Positions 32,598-41,873 are shown, counted from the first letter of the stretch. The stretch: 64,000 bases of DNA from Maricurvus nonylphenolicus (GCF_042854845.1 NZ_AP031498.1:1922001-1986000); one strand, 5' to 3'. Made by a program: numbers and translations. Notes: generated by a model not told the origin, from the sequence alone.

Positions 32598-33563
32598 TTA
32601 CCAGGTTTGTTCCAATTCTTTTTTGTTAAAACCTTGTAGTCGTTGTTTTACTGATGCGCGCAAGGTCTTCCAGGCACTTCGACCAATCACGGTACTTTGC
32701 ATGCGTTCCGGGCCATGGGCTCGCAGCGCGCGTTCAGCGGGGATATGCTCAGGTAAAATCCTGGGGAATGCACCACCGCTGACTTTATCACCGGGTTTGG
32801 CATTGTGTTGGTAAGCGATGGGCATGCGCGTATCAGAAGGATAAAAGCGCACATCGTCACCAAGCCAGCGCAAGGCTAATGCGCGACGGCGATGGTTGCG
32901 TGTGGTATTACCGGATGAGCCATGTAATGTCAGTGGATGAAATATAAGTACGTCACCGGGTTCCATATCCCAGCAGGTGGATTCGTATTTTTCCGGGTGG
33001 GCGTTAATATCGGGCACATCTTCCAGGGTTTTATCTTCCAGCAAGCCGGAGTTGTAATCCGGGGAAATGGCTTTGTAGCGGTTCGACCAACGGTGTGAGC
33101 CTTTTACATATTGCAGGCCGCTATTAACGCGCGTGACTGGATCAAGCGGCACCCAGAATGAGCAGATTTGATCACCTTCTAATGGCCAAAAACTCATATC
33201 CTGATGCCACGGTGTGGGGGCATCGGTGCCGGGTTCTTTGACAAACATCTGGTCGTAAAAGAAGCGTACTTCTTCGCTACCCATTAACTGTTGGGCCCAG
33301 CGGGCAAAAGGGGAGTAGTAAATTAAATCGCGGAGGGCATCGTTGCGTTTCCACAAATAGGCGTCCATTTCGTAACCTTTGGTTTTGGCTGACATGGCTT
33401 TGCCCATCAGTGAGGCGGCATATCTGGCTTCTTCCAGGCCGGTTTCCATTAGGTTTAGCCAGTTGCTTTCCAGCAGGCCTTTTACCATTACCACGCCATC
33501 GCGACGAAAGGTTTCTATTTCGTCTTCAGTCAGCATGCGTTTGGGGTACGCGGGGTAAGTCAT
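32598..33563 (-). CDS. phytanoyl-CoA dioxygenase family protein
   Basis: This 321-aa Fe(II)/2-oxoglutarate oxygenase has the metal triad HQD in PTPWHQDMSFW and the distal histidine in FHPLTLHGSSGN. An arginine downstream (RRRALALRW) should bind 2-oxoglutarate. ATG 33563 is chosen because GAGGAGC stands just before it; the upstream open frame has no ribosome-binding site. It is transcribed away from an araC-type gene at 33691, which is its likely regulator. The substrate, possibly a branched fatty acyl or similar hydrophobic compound, is inferred from the family. Confidence 0.88.
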   Translation of the reverse strand: MTYPAYPKRMLTEDEIETFRRDGVVMVKGLLESNWLNLMETGLEEARYAASLMGKAMSAKTKGYEMDAYLWKRNDALRDLIYYSPFARWAQQLMGSEEVRFFYDQMFVKEPGTDAPTPWHQDMSFWPLEGDQICSFWVPLDPVTRVNSGLQYVKGSHRWSNRYKAISPDYNSGLLEDKTLEDVPDINAHPEKYESTCWDMEPGDVLIFHPLTLHGSSGNTTRNHRRRALALRWLGDDVRFYPSDTRMPIAYQHNAKPGDKVSGGAFPRILPEHIPAERALRAHGPERMQSTVIGRSAWKTLRASVKQRLQGFNKKELEQTW

Positions 33564-33690
33564 AAGTTGTGCTCCTCTATTCGGTAGCGTTCTTGTAATC
33601 GGTATGGCTATCGTAGATTTCAGGGCTTGCTTGCAACAGATCACTTTTCGCGCGTAGTATGGTCATTTTCGGAACCCCGTTATTCACACT

Positions 33691-34692
33691 ATGACCATTG
33701 AATTTGCCCAGCGCCTGCCCGCTCGTTATACCCAGTCATTGCTGGATATGCTGGTTTCTGAGTATCAGGTGGCGCCTTCCGCGTTGGCCGACGCCCAGGC
33801 GTTATGCCAGCCTCTGGCAGAAATACCGGAAGGTTTTATATCTCTGGAGCAGTTTGCTCAGGCTTGCGATATTGCGGTGGAGCACTGTGACGATCCGTGG
33901 TTGGGGGTTCGCTTTGGTAAACGTTTATCGCCGGTAAGCCATGGTGCTTTGGGCGGTGCTATCAGCAGCTGCCGTTGTGTTGCCGATATGATGAAATTGA
34001 TTACGCGGTTTACCGATACCTTGTTTCCTGCCCATTTTACCAGTCAGCAAAAGGCCGACAGGGTTTTCGTCAAGAGCGTATTCCCTCCCAGCATTGATAA
34101 AAACAAAGAGTTTCATGCGCAGATCGTTGTGAGTGGAACCTTCAAATTGTTGGAAGATACCGTGGGTTATTTACCGCGTGATATTGCCGTTCATTTTCCG
34201 TTTCCCAGCAACAGTGCATACCAGGATAAATTTCCCTACGACCTGCACTTCAACAGTTCTACGTTATTCATTGAATTTCCTCTGAGCTATATGGATGCGC
34301 CTTTGATGAGTTCCGACCCAGCGACTCATCAGTTATTTGTGAAAGCCTGTGAGAGTATTAGTGAGCAGTTGCAGTCTTCCCGTAGTCTTGGTGAAGCCAT
34401 TAAGCAGCTATTGGATCGATACGAGGGTAACTACCCCTCACAGGAACAGATTGCCGATATGCTGCACGTGTCTGCCCGTACCTTGCACAAGCGCCTGGCA
34501 AAGGAGCAGTTGTCGTTTCGGCAATTGCTTACCGATTACCGCATTGGCAAGGCGCAGCAGTTTCTGAAAGAAGGGCAATTAACTGTCGCAGATGTCGCCG
34601 AGTGCCTGGGTTATAAGGATACCTCCAATTTTGGGCGTGCCTTTAAGCGGGCCACGGGATTGGCTCCTGGAGAGTATCGCAGCAAGGATTAG
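33691..34692 (+). CDS. AraC family regulator (Arabinose_bd N-terminus)
   Basis: This 333-aa protein has an N-terminal Arabinose_bd-type domain (about 20-200, with WLGVRFGKRLSPVSHGALG) and a C-terminal AraC DNA-binding domain (about 245-330; ADMLHVSARTLHKRLAKEQ and VAECLGYKDTSNFGRAF, ending in GLAPGEYR). This type includes regulators of lipid and virulence genes such as OruR and MmsR-like proteins. It starts 127 bp from the divergent dioxygenase gene, which it probably controls. Confidence 0.88.
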   Translation: MTIEFAQRLPARYTQSLLDMLVSEYQVAPSALADAQALCQPLAEIPEGFISLEQFAQACDIAVEHCDDPWLGVRFGKRLSPVSHGALGGAISSCRCVADMMKLITRFTDTLFPAHFTSQQKADRVFVKSVFPPSIDKNKEFHAQIVVSGTFKLLEDTVGYLPRDIAVHFPFPSNSAYQDKFPYDLHFNSSTLFIEFPLSYMDAPLMSSDPATHQLFVKACESISEQLQSSRSLGEAIKQLLDRYEGNYPSQEQIADMLHVSARTLHKRLAKEQLSFRQLLTDYRIGKAQQFLKEGQLTVADVAECLGYKDTSNFGRAFKRATGLAPGEYRSKD

Positions 34693-34744
34693 CTAAGCAT
34701 TTTGGCTTATAATCCGCCTTTTGTTATCGAGCTGTTGATCCGCC

Positions 34745-35182
34745 ATGTCCACCACCAATGTTACCTGCCCCAAATGCAACGCCAAAAACCGCCTGCCCAC
34801 CGAGCGCCTGGGTGATGGGCCAAAATGCGGCAAGTGCAAGAAACCGATTTTTACCGGTAAACCGATGGATATTACCGCGGCCAATGTCGCCGCAGTGCTT
34901 AACCATAACGAGATCCCGGTATTGGTCGATTGCTGGGCGCCCTGGTGTGGCCCTTGTAAAAGCTTTGCGCCTACCTTTGAACAGGCTGCACGTGAGCTGG
35001 AGCCCAATGTACGCCTGGCCAAGCTCAATACGGAAACTAATCAGCAGGTCGCAGGGCGTTGGAAAATTCGTTCGATTCCCACGTTGATTTTGTTTAAGCA
35101 GGGCAGGGAAATTGCGCGGCTTTCCGGTGCTGTCGCCTTGCCACAGTTGAAGCAGTGGCTGAGTCAGCAGGGTGTTGGCTAA
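34745..35182 (+). CDS. trxC: thioredoxin 2 (TrxC)
   Basis: This 145-aa cytoplasmic thioredoxin has the N-terminal zinc knuckle characteristic of TrxC: CPKC at residues 8-11 and CGKC at 28-31. The active site WCGPC is at 67-71 and the cis-proline loop is SIPTL. It reduces protein disulfides, and the zinc domain tunes its redox response. TATAAT at 34708-34713 may be its -10. The next gene, rsuA, begins 6 bp after its stop, so they are probably co-transcribed. Confidence 0.95.
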   Translation: MSTTNVTCPKCNAKNRLPTERLGDGPKCGKCKKPIFTGKPMDITAANVAAVLNHNEIPVLVDCWAPWCGPCKSFAPTFEQAARELEPNVRLAKLNTETNQQVAGRWKIRSIPTLILFKQGREIARLSGAVALPQLKQWLSQQGVG

Positions 35183-35188
35183 ACGCGC

Positions 35189-35902
35189 ATGAAGGTTAGC
35201 CGTACCCGATTGGACAGGTTTATCAGCAGCCATACCGGTGTTAACCGTCGCGATGTCAGGTTGATGCTGGCCCGTGGCCGGATCAGTGTGGATGGTGAAC
35301 TTGCGGGCTGTATTCAGCAGCCGATTCATGAGTTTACGCACGTGACGCTGGACGGTGACGTACTGCAAGCCAGAAAACCGACATACCTGATGCTCAACAA
35401 ACCAGTCGGGGTTGTGAGTGCGACACGGGATGACAAGCACACGACGGTGATTGATTTACTGGATCATCCTGCGCGTGACAGTTTACATATCGTTGGCCGG
35501 CTGGATTTTAATACCACAGGTTTGATGCTGCTAACCAATGATGGCCGTTGGTCGCGCGCGTTGACGCAACCCGAGTCCAAGGTGCCTAAATGTTATCGAG
35601 TTACATTGGCCAATCCCCTGACAGAGGATTACATCGCGGCGTTTGCTGAAGGTATGTATTTTCCTTTTGAGGGGTTAACCACACGTCCGGCCACGCTGCG
35701 TATTCTGAGTGATCATGTTGCAGAGGTGGTATTGCAAGAGGGGCGCTACCACCAGATTAAGCGCATGTTCGGCCGTTTTCGTAATCCGGTGGTGGCTTTG
35801 CACCGACTGTCGATTGGTGATCTTGAGCTGGATTCGAACTTAGCCCCTGGTGAGTACCGGGAGCTGGTCTGTCCTTACCCGATTGCTGAAGGTTTAGTTT
35901 AA
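35189..35902 (+). CDS. rsuA: 16S rRNA pseudouridine(516) synthase RsuA-type
   Basis: This 237-aa protein has an N-terminal S4 RNA-binding domain (RLDRFISSHTGVNRRDVRLML) and the RsuA/RluB/E/F catalytic domain with GRLDFNTTGLMLLTNDG, where Asp 106 is the catalytic aspartate. Further conserved blocks are YLMLNKPVGVVSATRD and EGRYHQIKRMFG. It converts U516 of 16S rRNA to pseudouridine in E. coli; other members modify other uridines. It lies directly behind trxC. Its 3' end overlaps the convergent UPF0149 gene by 9 bp. Confidence 0.9.
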   Translation: MKVSRTRLDRFISSHTGVNRRDVRLMLARGRISVDGELAGCIQQPIHEFTHVTLDGDVLQARKPTYLMLNKPVGVVSATRDDKHTTVIDLLDHPARDSLHIVGRLDFNTTGLMLLTNDGRWSRALTQPESKVPKCYRVTLANPLTEDYIAAFAEGMYFPFEGLTTRPATLRILSDHVAEVVLQEGRYHQIKRMFGRFRNPVVALHRLSIGDLELDSNLAPGEYRELVCPYPIAEGLV

Positions 35903-36628
35903 ACCACAGCACTTTTTGTATTTTTTGCCGCTGCCACAGGGGCAGGGATCGTTACGGCCTACCTTGGGTTCGACGCGGAAAAAGGGTTCCTGAGGTTCAT
36001 CAAGATAGGAGAAGTCTTCGGCTTCAAGGTCTTGCGCGCGAATTTCCAGCCAGTATTCGTAAATGGACAGCGCGTGATCGGGGATGGATTCTTTTAAGGC
36101 TTTTTCATCCTCAGCACTGAGAGATTCGATAAGGGCTGCGCCTTCCTCGGTACCAAAAACGAAGATCGGCTGAATCAGTGTTTCAAGTGCTTCATCATGG
36201 CCTTCCCAGGCGTGGCGTCTCATAATAAAGCCCTGAATATAGCCATGGCACCATTCATCAACCACGATAATTTCATCTTCAGGGGCTTCTTGATCCTCTT
36301 CCCGGTAGGCCAGAAACAAGGGTGAAAAATAATCCGGTGTTTCCGCCATGACGGTGGCGATATTGTTCATCAGGCGCAGCAGCAAGCCAATAATTACCTC
36401 GGGTTGTTCATCGCTTTTCCACTGCGGCGCTTCCATATCGCCACCAAATACCATTGCCAGCCATTCATTCGGCGGGATCATTTCCGGGCCGCTGACTACG
36501 GCTGTTAGAAAACCATCCAGGGCGGAAAGGGTAGTAAAGGGTGTGATCTCCTGCTGGTCAAGGAGGAAGTCTTCGAGTGTGTCCCATTCTTCATCCGTGA
36601 TTGGCGTATCGAAGTCAAAATCTTCCAT
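35894..36628 (-). CDS. UPF0149 (YecA-like) protein with SEC-C zinc motif
   Basis: This 244-aa acidic protein has a UPF0149/YgfB-YecA helical domain (LEDFLLDQQEITPFTTLSAL; DEWCHGYIQGFIM), an acidic linker and a C-terminal SEC-C motif (GRNDPCPCGSGKKYKKCCG). The SEC-C motif binds zinc through three or four Cys and resembles the SecA tail that contacts SecB and ribosomes. YecA in E. coli is a metal-dependent SecA/ribosome-associated protein. ATG 36628 is used because upstream codons have no supporting ribosome-binding site. The inverted repeats at 36659-36727 lie upstream. Confidence 0.9.
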   Translation of the reverse strand: MEDFDFDTPITDEEWDTLEDFLLDQQEITPFTTLSALDGFLTAVVSGPEMIPPNEWLAMVFGGDMEAPQWKSDEQPEVIIGLLLRLMNNIATVMAETPDYFSPLFLAYREEDQEAPEDEIIVVDEWCHGYIQGFIMRRHAWEGHDEALETLIQPIFVFGTEEGAALIESLSAEDEKALKESIPDHALSIYEYWLEIRAQDLEAEDFSYLDEPQEPFFRVEPKVGRNDPCPCGSGKKYKKCCGLN

Positions 36629-36658
36629 GCTGGTGCCCTTTAGTTTTGAGGTATGTAC

Positions 36659-36727
36659 ATCAGGTAAGATGCGATTGTACACCTGATAAGACCCAATTTG
36701 GGTCCGTTCATACCTAAATTGGGTCTT
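36659..36727. promoter_or_regulatory. nested inverted repeats upstream of the UPF0149 gene
   Basis: ATCAGGT (36659-36665) is inverted as ACCTGAT (36681-36687). Next to it, AAGACCCAATTT (36688-36699) is a perfect inverted match of AAATTGGGTCTT (36716-36727). The left arm also contains the smaller palindrome GACCCAATTTGGGTC. The larger pair could be a terminator for the upstream DUF1302 gene or an operator; there is no good T-run on the minus strand. Confidence 0.45.
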
Positions 36728-36742
36728 TTGATTGAGCTCTGC

Positions 36743-38038
36743 TTAAAACCCCCACTCAAACCCCAATACGACACGGTCTTCTTCCTTAAACTGGCCAAAC
36801 AGCGCCTGCTTGTCGCCGTAAAAAATATCTGCTCCAACGTAAATATCCAGATTGGCTTGCAGGTTATAAATCACCTTGGGCCGTACCAGGCCGTCTTTGT
36901 TATTGAGTGAATGCAAGTGGCGCCAGGACAGGGTCAGGGTTTCATTGTAAAAGGTCGATTCCCACAGCAGGCTGATCACTTCTTCGCGCTTATCGTTGAC
37001 CAGTGGATTGTCGCTGCCGGTAATGGTGGTTTGAAACCATTGCATGGAGACAAACTGATCACTCCAGCCTTGCCAGTCTAGACCAATCACGCTGCTCCAT
37101 TGGTCGGCTTTTTCGACACCGGGCAGAGAAGATTCGGTGCGATGGTAGCGGTCGGTTTCGTAGGCGAATTCGGCGCGCAGGGTCCAGTCGCCAAACGCGT
37201 TACTGGCGGTACCGCCCCACAGGTGGCTGCGTTCATAGGTTTGTGTAACGCTAATATTGCTGCCTTGAAGTTGGGCGCGTACCACGGGTGTGTCTACATA
37301 GTGGTAGAGGTAATTCAGTGAGATATCCCAGCCGCCAATAAAGCTGGTCAGGCGCAGGCCGGCATCGCTGTCTTTAAACAGTTTGCCGGGGGCTTCGGCT
37401 TCTTTAATGGCGATGTTGTTATTGCCATTCACCTGCGGAACCTGTGACGGGCTACTCAGGGCGAAGGGCGAATTGCTGGGGGCCAGCTCATGAGTGGTGG
37501 TGTCGGGAATCCACAGCAGTTGTAACACGCTGTTGTCGTTTAAGTTGTATTCCATATTCACCATCCACAGTGGGATACGTGAATCATCAAAGTCGTCGAG
37601 AATAAATTCCCGGTAGCTTTGCGGGTTAATCACATCCAGCAGTTTCAGGCCGTCGGCCTCACCCCATACAACCTGTTGTTTGCCAATGCGCCAGTAGCTG
37701 GAGGCGGTGGCTTTATCCCAGTAGAGTTCGCGCAGTTCTACTGCGCCGTCGGGGCCGTTAAATACCGGCCCATTGATGGATGAAAAACTGCTGGCTCTAT
37801 CGCGACGGTTAAGATCGTCATCGGTATCCAAGCGCACACGGCCGATGGCGGTAAGATCGCCGCCTAACAGACTACCCTGGTATTCCACATCCAGTAACCA
37901 TTCCTGTTGTTGCGTGTTACCACTGTTGGTGGCAACTGCGCTTTGGCTTTTGAGCATGCCGCTGATATCAGCGGCATGGTTAACACTGCTTAGCCCGCTT
38001 AATGACAGGCCCAGCAGTAATAGCACAGGCTTGTTCAT
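36743..38038 (-). CDS. DUF1302-like outer-membrane beta-barrel protein
   Basis: This 431-aa protein has a Sec signal peptide (1-22, cut near NHA-ADI), then many alternating amphipathic strands, and a C-terminal aromatic residue in EWGF, as expected for an outer-membrane barrel. The block YWRIGKQQVVWGEADGLKLLDVINP is diagnostic of DUF1302-like proteins. Such barrels are regularly encoded with MMPL/RND proteins and LolA-like lipid-binding proteins, suggesting a route for lipid or hydrophobic export. Its ATG overlaps the stop of the upstream exporter gene (TAATG), so the two are co-translated. Confidence 0.85.
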   Translation of the reverse strand: MNKPVLLLLGLSLSGLSSVNHAADISGMLKSQSAVATNSGNTQQQEWLLDVEYQGSLLGGDLTAIGRVRLDTDDDLNRRDRASSFSSINGPVFNGPDGAVELRELYWDKATASSYWRIGKQQVVWGEADGLKLLDVINPQSYREFILDDFDDSRIPLWMVNMEYNLNDNSVLQLLWIPDTTTHELAPSNSPFALSSPSQVPQVNGNNNIAIKEAEAPGKLFKDSDAGLRLTSFIGGWDISLNYLYHYVDTPVVRAQLQGSNISVTQTYERSHLWGGTASNAFGDWTLRAEFAYETDRYHRTESSLPGVEKADQWSSVIGLDWQGWSDQFVSMQWFQTTITGSDNPLVNDKREEVISLLWESTFYNETLTLSWRHLHSLNNKDGLVRPKVIYNLQANLDIYVGADIFYGDKQALFGQFKEEDRVVLGFEWGF

Positions 38039-41000
38039 TAGCGTGCACCTCGGGACAGGGCCTGGCGAGTAAACAGGGTGTCTTTAACCGGTGAACTGTA
38101 ATCCACATCGGAGAATACAAACTGGGTCATATGCCCGGTTTTATGGTTTTGTACGTAGAGTTGATGGCGGGTCCAGATACCTTCAACCTGGCGAATGTCG
38201 CTAATGTCCAGGGTTTTTAACTCATTGAGTTTTATATCCCAGTACTTGGCTCGAATCACCACCCAGTTAGAAGTATCAATCCAGCTTACTACGCGACCAT
38301 AACCCAGCTCCTTGGCGGTTTCTTTATCGACCGGAATACCTTCAACCACCAGGGCATTTTTACCGTTAATCACTTCTTGGCGCAGGGTTGTAAACTGGTA
38401 ATCGTTAATTTCGATTTTGCCTTCTTTTTTGATGTCGTCGTAACTGAAGTCGGTACCGAGGAAATAATCACCACGATCCGAGGCAGAAATCCGGCGTGAC
38501 TTACGCAGGGCTGGCAGGTACAGCCACTGATCATCATCGACCTCAATGGAAGGGTAGTCGTAGGTCAGGAAACCCGTGTCTTTCACATTACGCGGTGTAA
38601 GGTAAAACAGTACGGTGCGTTTTTCCTCACCGAAATATTTACGGTAACCCACGGTCTCCCTAACGCGTTCCTTGCCACGTTTGTCGATCATTTTCATGGT
38701 CAGCTTGCGGCTTACCGCATCGCCGTCATCGACATTGTTTACCTGTTGCATGACCCAGCGTCCTTCGGGTAAATCACCCGTGGTGCTGTTATCTGCAAGG
38801 GCTTGTTCTGATACCAGCATCCAGCCCACTAAACTCACAACCGACACGGCAATCACGGTTTTAGTGGTGGGGGAGAGCAGGGTGATACCGGTATTATCGA
38901 TATCCAGATTGTCGATTTTATGTCCGGTGATAAAGCGGGGTTTAAACAACAGTGCCAGAGCCGGTAACAAGGTCATACTGATAAAGAAACTGGTGGTGAC
39001 TGAGATCGCAACGATGGTGCCGAAGTTATTCAGTGGAACCACTTTACTGGAAATCAGCACGCCGAAACCTAACGCAATAGCCAGCAAATTAAAGAACAAG
39101 GCGCGGCCGGTGCTGGGGTAGAACTGGGCCAGGGTTTTGTCCATGTTATGTGTTTGCTGGTACAAGTGGCGTAGACGATCGATAGTATGAATAGCGAAGT
39201 CGACGCCTAAGCCAATGGCAACCGCAGCAAACATGGAGGTACCAATCCCCAGAGGAATGCCATAACCCACCATAGCGCTATATACCAGCAGAATACTGGT
39301 GGCCACTGGCAGCAGGGCAAAGGCACCGGCCAGGGTTGAACCAAACAGGAGAGAGGAAACCAGCCATACCAACAGCAATGCAATGGCAACGCCGGTAAAG
39401 TGGCTTACGCCCAGGTCTTTAATCCAGTGGTAGGTCAGGTTAACGCGGCCACTGAGGGTACCGGTTACCTGCTCGTCATTAAAGTGAGCTTGCAGGTAGG
39501 TTTCCATGGTTTCCACCACGTCTCTATTTTTGTTGAAAGCGCCGGTGTTCATATTGATTCTGACATTGGCGAGACGGTAGTCGTAATCGATTTCTTCCTC
39601 GAAGTCTGTCGGTTCACTGGAGGCGCTGTACAACAGAAAATACTGGGCAACCAGATCTTTGTTGTCCGGTAACTTGTATTCACTGGCCTGGCCTTCGTTT
39701 AACGCGCGGTTCATTTGCTTCAGGTAATCCACCACCGACGTCGAGCCGTTTACGTTGGGCAGGGTTTCGGCGTAGGCCTGTAGCTGTTCGATTTTACGCA
39801 GCACCTCAGGTTCGAAAATCCCTTCTTCGGTAGGCGTTTCAATCACGACGTCCAGGTAGTTACTACCATCAAAGCGGTTGTTAATCACCTTGTCGGCTTT
39901 ATACAGAGGCTCGTTGCTATTGAAGGTTTCAATACGTTCTTCGTTAACAATTAATTGGCTGGCTGCTACAACACCCACCACAATCACAATGCCAGCGGTA
40001 GTGACAACACCGCGGGCATAACGGCGGGTGAAGATACCGAGCAGTACCATAGCCTTGGCAAAAAAATCGTGTTTTTGACTGGCGATTTTTTTGGCCAAGC
40101 CGGGCTGTACCTTGCTTTTCAGAATTGCCATTAATGCCGGTAGAAACAGCATGGAATACAACCAGGCCATGGTGACACCAAAGGCGGTAAACAAACCAAA
40201 GGATTTGAACGGCGGCATATAGGCGGCGAAATACAAACCCAGGAAGCCGGCGGCGGTGGTCAGGGTGGTTAAGGTGATGGGGCGCCACATGGATTCCATG
40301 CTGAACACAATGGCATCGTTAACCGATTCTTCCGGGTGCAGCGCGCGGCGCTCAAAATACTCACTGTAAATGTGAATGGTATCCGCCACTGAAATGCCAA
40401 TCAGAATGACCGGCAGGGCATTGGTTATCACATAAAAGGGCACACCGCTCATAGCCATGGTGCCAACGGTCAGTAGCACCGATGAAGCAATAATCAGGTT
40501 GGCGGCCAGGGTGGTACTGAAACGCAGGAAGGCTAAAAACACAATTATTGTAATAATCAGCGCGGCCAGTGGATTCAGGCGTTGGGCATCGCTACTGATA
40601 TAGCTACCCAGGTAGCCAGAGATAGCCCCTTCACCGGCCACATACAGGCTAACACCTTCGGGTAATTGCAGTTGGTTCAGCGCCTGTAACAAATCGTCAT
40701 AGGTTTGTTCGGCCTGTTGCTCGTCGAGTAATTCGGCAATCACCAGCGTGGCGGTTTCATCCCGTGCCACCATGCTGCCCTGATACAGGGGGAAGTCCCT
40801 AATGGCATCACGCACTGCTATTGCTTCGTCGGCAGAGCTCAGTGGCGCTTCGTAAAAGGCTTCTACCTCCATACCGTCATCGGTACCGATAATGTTGTTT
40901 TCCGTGGCCAGGCTTTTTACACCGTCGGGATCGATATTGGCCACATCGGTGGCGATCTCGGTAACCGCCTGAACCGCATTTAAGGCATCCACGGTAAAGA

Positions 41001-41250
41001 TAGAGCTGTCGGAGGCGACGGCTATCACCATGGGATCACTAAGACCAAAGATGGCTTTCACCTTATCGCGATACACCAATGCAGGATTATCGTCCGCCAA
41101 AAAGGCATCGGAGCGGGTGTCCTGGGTGATATTGGGCACCTGCGTGGCAAAGGCGACGATCACCAGCAGGCCCAATAAGGCAATCCGTTTGGGGTGGTTC
41201 ACAATCCATCTGAACAGGGGGGTAACCAGGGAGGGGTGGTTTGTGCTCAT
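38038..41250 (-). CDS. MMPL/RND-family exporter fused to a LolA-like periplasmic domain
   Basis: This is a 1,070-aa inner-membrane protein. Residues 1 to about 800 form an MMPL-type RND transporter: a first helix, a periplasmic domain, a six-helix block with GISVADTIHIYSEYFERR, a second periplasmic domain and a second block with GLGVDFAIHTIDRLRHLY. A further hydrophobic helix at about 800-815 ends in EQALA-D at 815-820, like a signal peptide cleavage site. It is followed by about 250 residues of LolA-like outer-membrane lipoprotein-sorting type (YDYPSIEVDDDQWLYLPALR; GTDFSYDDI). In many genomes these parts are separate neighbouring genes. ATG 41250 has GGAGAA before it; ATG 41262 is less likely. 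The DUF1302 barrel gene follows with overlap. Confidence 0.88.
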   Translation of the reverse strand: MSTNHPSLVTPLFRWIVNHPKRIALLGLLVIVAFATQVPNITQDTRSDAFLADDNPALVYRDKVKAIFGLSDPMVIAVASDSSIFTVDALNAVQAVTEIATDVANIDPDGVKSLATENNIIGTDDGMEVEAFYEAPLSSADEAIAVRDAIRDFPLYQGSMVARDETATLVIAELLDEQQAEQTYDDLLQALNQLQLPEGVSLYVAGEGAISGYLGSYISSDAQRLNPLAALIITIIVFLAFLRFSTTLAANLIIASSVLLTVGTMAMSGVPFYVITNALPVILIGISVADTIHIYSEYFERRALHPEESVNDAIVFSMESMWRPITLTTLTTAAGFLGLYFAAYMPPFKSFGLFTAFGVTMAWLYSMLFLPALMAILKSKVQPGLAKKIASQKHDFFAKAMVLLGIFTRRYARGVVTTAGIVIVVGVVAASQLIVNEERIETFNSNEPLYKADKVINNRFDGSNYLDVVIETPTEEGIFEPEVLRKIEQLQAYAETLPNVNGSTSVVDYLKQMNRALNEGQASEYKLPDNKDLVAQYFLLYSASSEPTDFEEEIDYDYRLANVRINMNTGAFNKNRDVVETMETYLQAHFNDEQVTGTLSGRVNLTYHWIKDLGVSHFTGVAIALLLVWLVSSLLFGSTLAGAFALLPVATSILLVYSAMVGYGIPLGIGTSMFAAVAIGLGVDFAIHTIDRLRHLYQQTHNMDKTLAQFYPSTGRALFFNLLAIALGFGVLISSKVVPLNNFGTIVAISVTTSFFISMTLLPALALLFKPRFITGHKIDNLDIDNTGITLLSPTTKTVIAVSVVSLVGWMLVSEQALADNSTTGDLPEGRWVMQQVNNVDDGDAVSRKLTMKMIDKRGKERVRETVGYRKYFGEEKRTVLFYLTPRNVKDTGFLTYDYPSIEVDDDQWLYLPALRKSRRISASDRGDYFLGTDFSYDDIKKEGKIEINDYQFTTLRQEVINGKNALVVEGIPVDKETAKELGYGRVVSWIDTSNWVVIRAKYWDIKLNELKTLDISDIRQVEGIWTRHQLYVQNHKTGHMTQFVFSDVDYSSPVKDTLFTRQALSRGAR

Positions 41251-41270
41251 GGGATTCTCCATTTTATTGA

Positions 41271-41314
41271 TGTGTATGCATGTATTTGGTTTGAGTGATG
41301 CATATGCATGTATT
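41271..41314. promoter_or_regulatory. two direct copies of the MarR-type operator
   Basis: TGTGTATGCATGTATT (41271-41286) and TGCATATGCATGTATT (41299-41314) are direct repeats 28 bp apart, just before the exporter start at 41250. A third, inverted copy lies before the marR gene at 41764. All three share TATRCATGTATT. Inference: binding sites of the MarR protein encoded next to them. Confidence 0.7.
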
Positions 41315-41328
41315 AAGGGTTTAAAAAA

Positions 41329-41754
41329 TCAGGCTTTACCTGCGACGATTTGTCGGCTCAGCTCGATCAATTGATCATCCTGGCCTTTGCCAATCAGCTT
41401 GCGCAGGTGTTTTTGCGCGGCTTCCCAGGGGGCTTGAGCCTGCTGGTATAAGTCTTCGCCAGCTTGGGTCAGCGACAGGGCTTTCTCACGTTTATTGGCA
41501 CCTTCGGAAACCTGAATATACCCATCACGGATCAGGGGCTTGAGCGCGCGGGAGACGGTCGCCTGTTCCATAATCAGGGTTTCCTGGATTTGAACGGCTG
41601 TGGTTGTGCCCAACAGGTGGATTGCCCGCAGCACGGAAAACTGGGTAATGCGAATATCCAGCGGTGCCAGGTAATCGTTGTAGATCTGGGTAACCACGCG
41701 ATCGGCGCGACGCAGTACGTGGGCCAGGCAAATGTCGGACTTTTTCATCTCCAT
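41329..41754 (-). CDS. MarR family regulator
   Basis: This 141-aa winged-helix regulator has an N-terminal helix (DICLAHVLRRADRVVTQIYN), a recognition region with IMEQATVSRALKPLIRDGY and a wing with REKALSLTQAG. It is encoded upstream of and in the same direction as the exporter and DUF1302 genes. Three copies of one 16-bp motif flank it, two in the gap to the exporter and one in its own promoter. It probably represses itself and the exporter operon, and is released by a small aromatic or lipid ligand (inference). Confidence 0.9.
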   Translation of the reverse strand: MEMKKSDICLAHVLRRADRVVTQIYNDYLAPLDIRITQFSVLRAIHLLGTTTAVQIQETLIMEQATVSRALKPLIRDGYIQVSEGANKREKALSLTQAGEDLYQQAQAPWEAAQKHLRKLIGKGQDDQLIELSRQIVAGKA

Positions 41755-41763
41755 GGCAAATAT

Positions 41764-41779
41764 AATACATGTATATGCA
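41764..41779. promoter_or_regulatory. MarR-type operator upstream of marR
   Basis: AATACATGTATATGCA is the reverse complement of TGCATATACATGTATT and differs by one base from the copy at 41299. It lies 10 bp before the marR start, consistent with autoregulation. Confidence 0.65.
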
Positions 41780-41873
41780 TTTAATGCAAGAGGGCGATGG
41801 GGAGATGTTGCAGGGGAGAGGGGGAGGTAAGGAGGGCCCAGGGTCTTGTGCCCTGGGCTCTTTGGGGGGTGTG

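Noticed and set aside
36688..36727. Rho-independent terminator for the DUF1302 gene
   Set aside because: The stem is perfect, but no T-run follows it on the minus strand, and a smaller palindrome inside one arm fits an operator equally well; listed only as inverted repeats.
38780..38830. Frameshift or lost stop codon between exporter and LolA-like part
   Set aside because: The frame is continuous and both sides are coherent, so I report a fusion; a sequencing error cannot be excluded without rereading.
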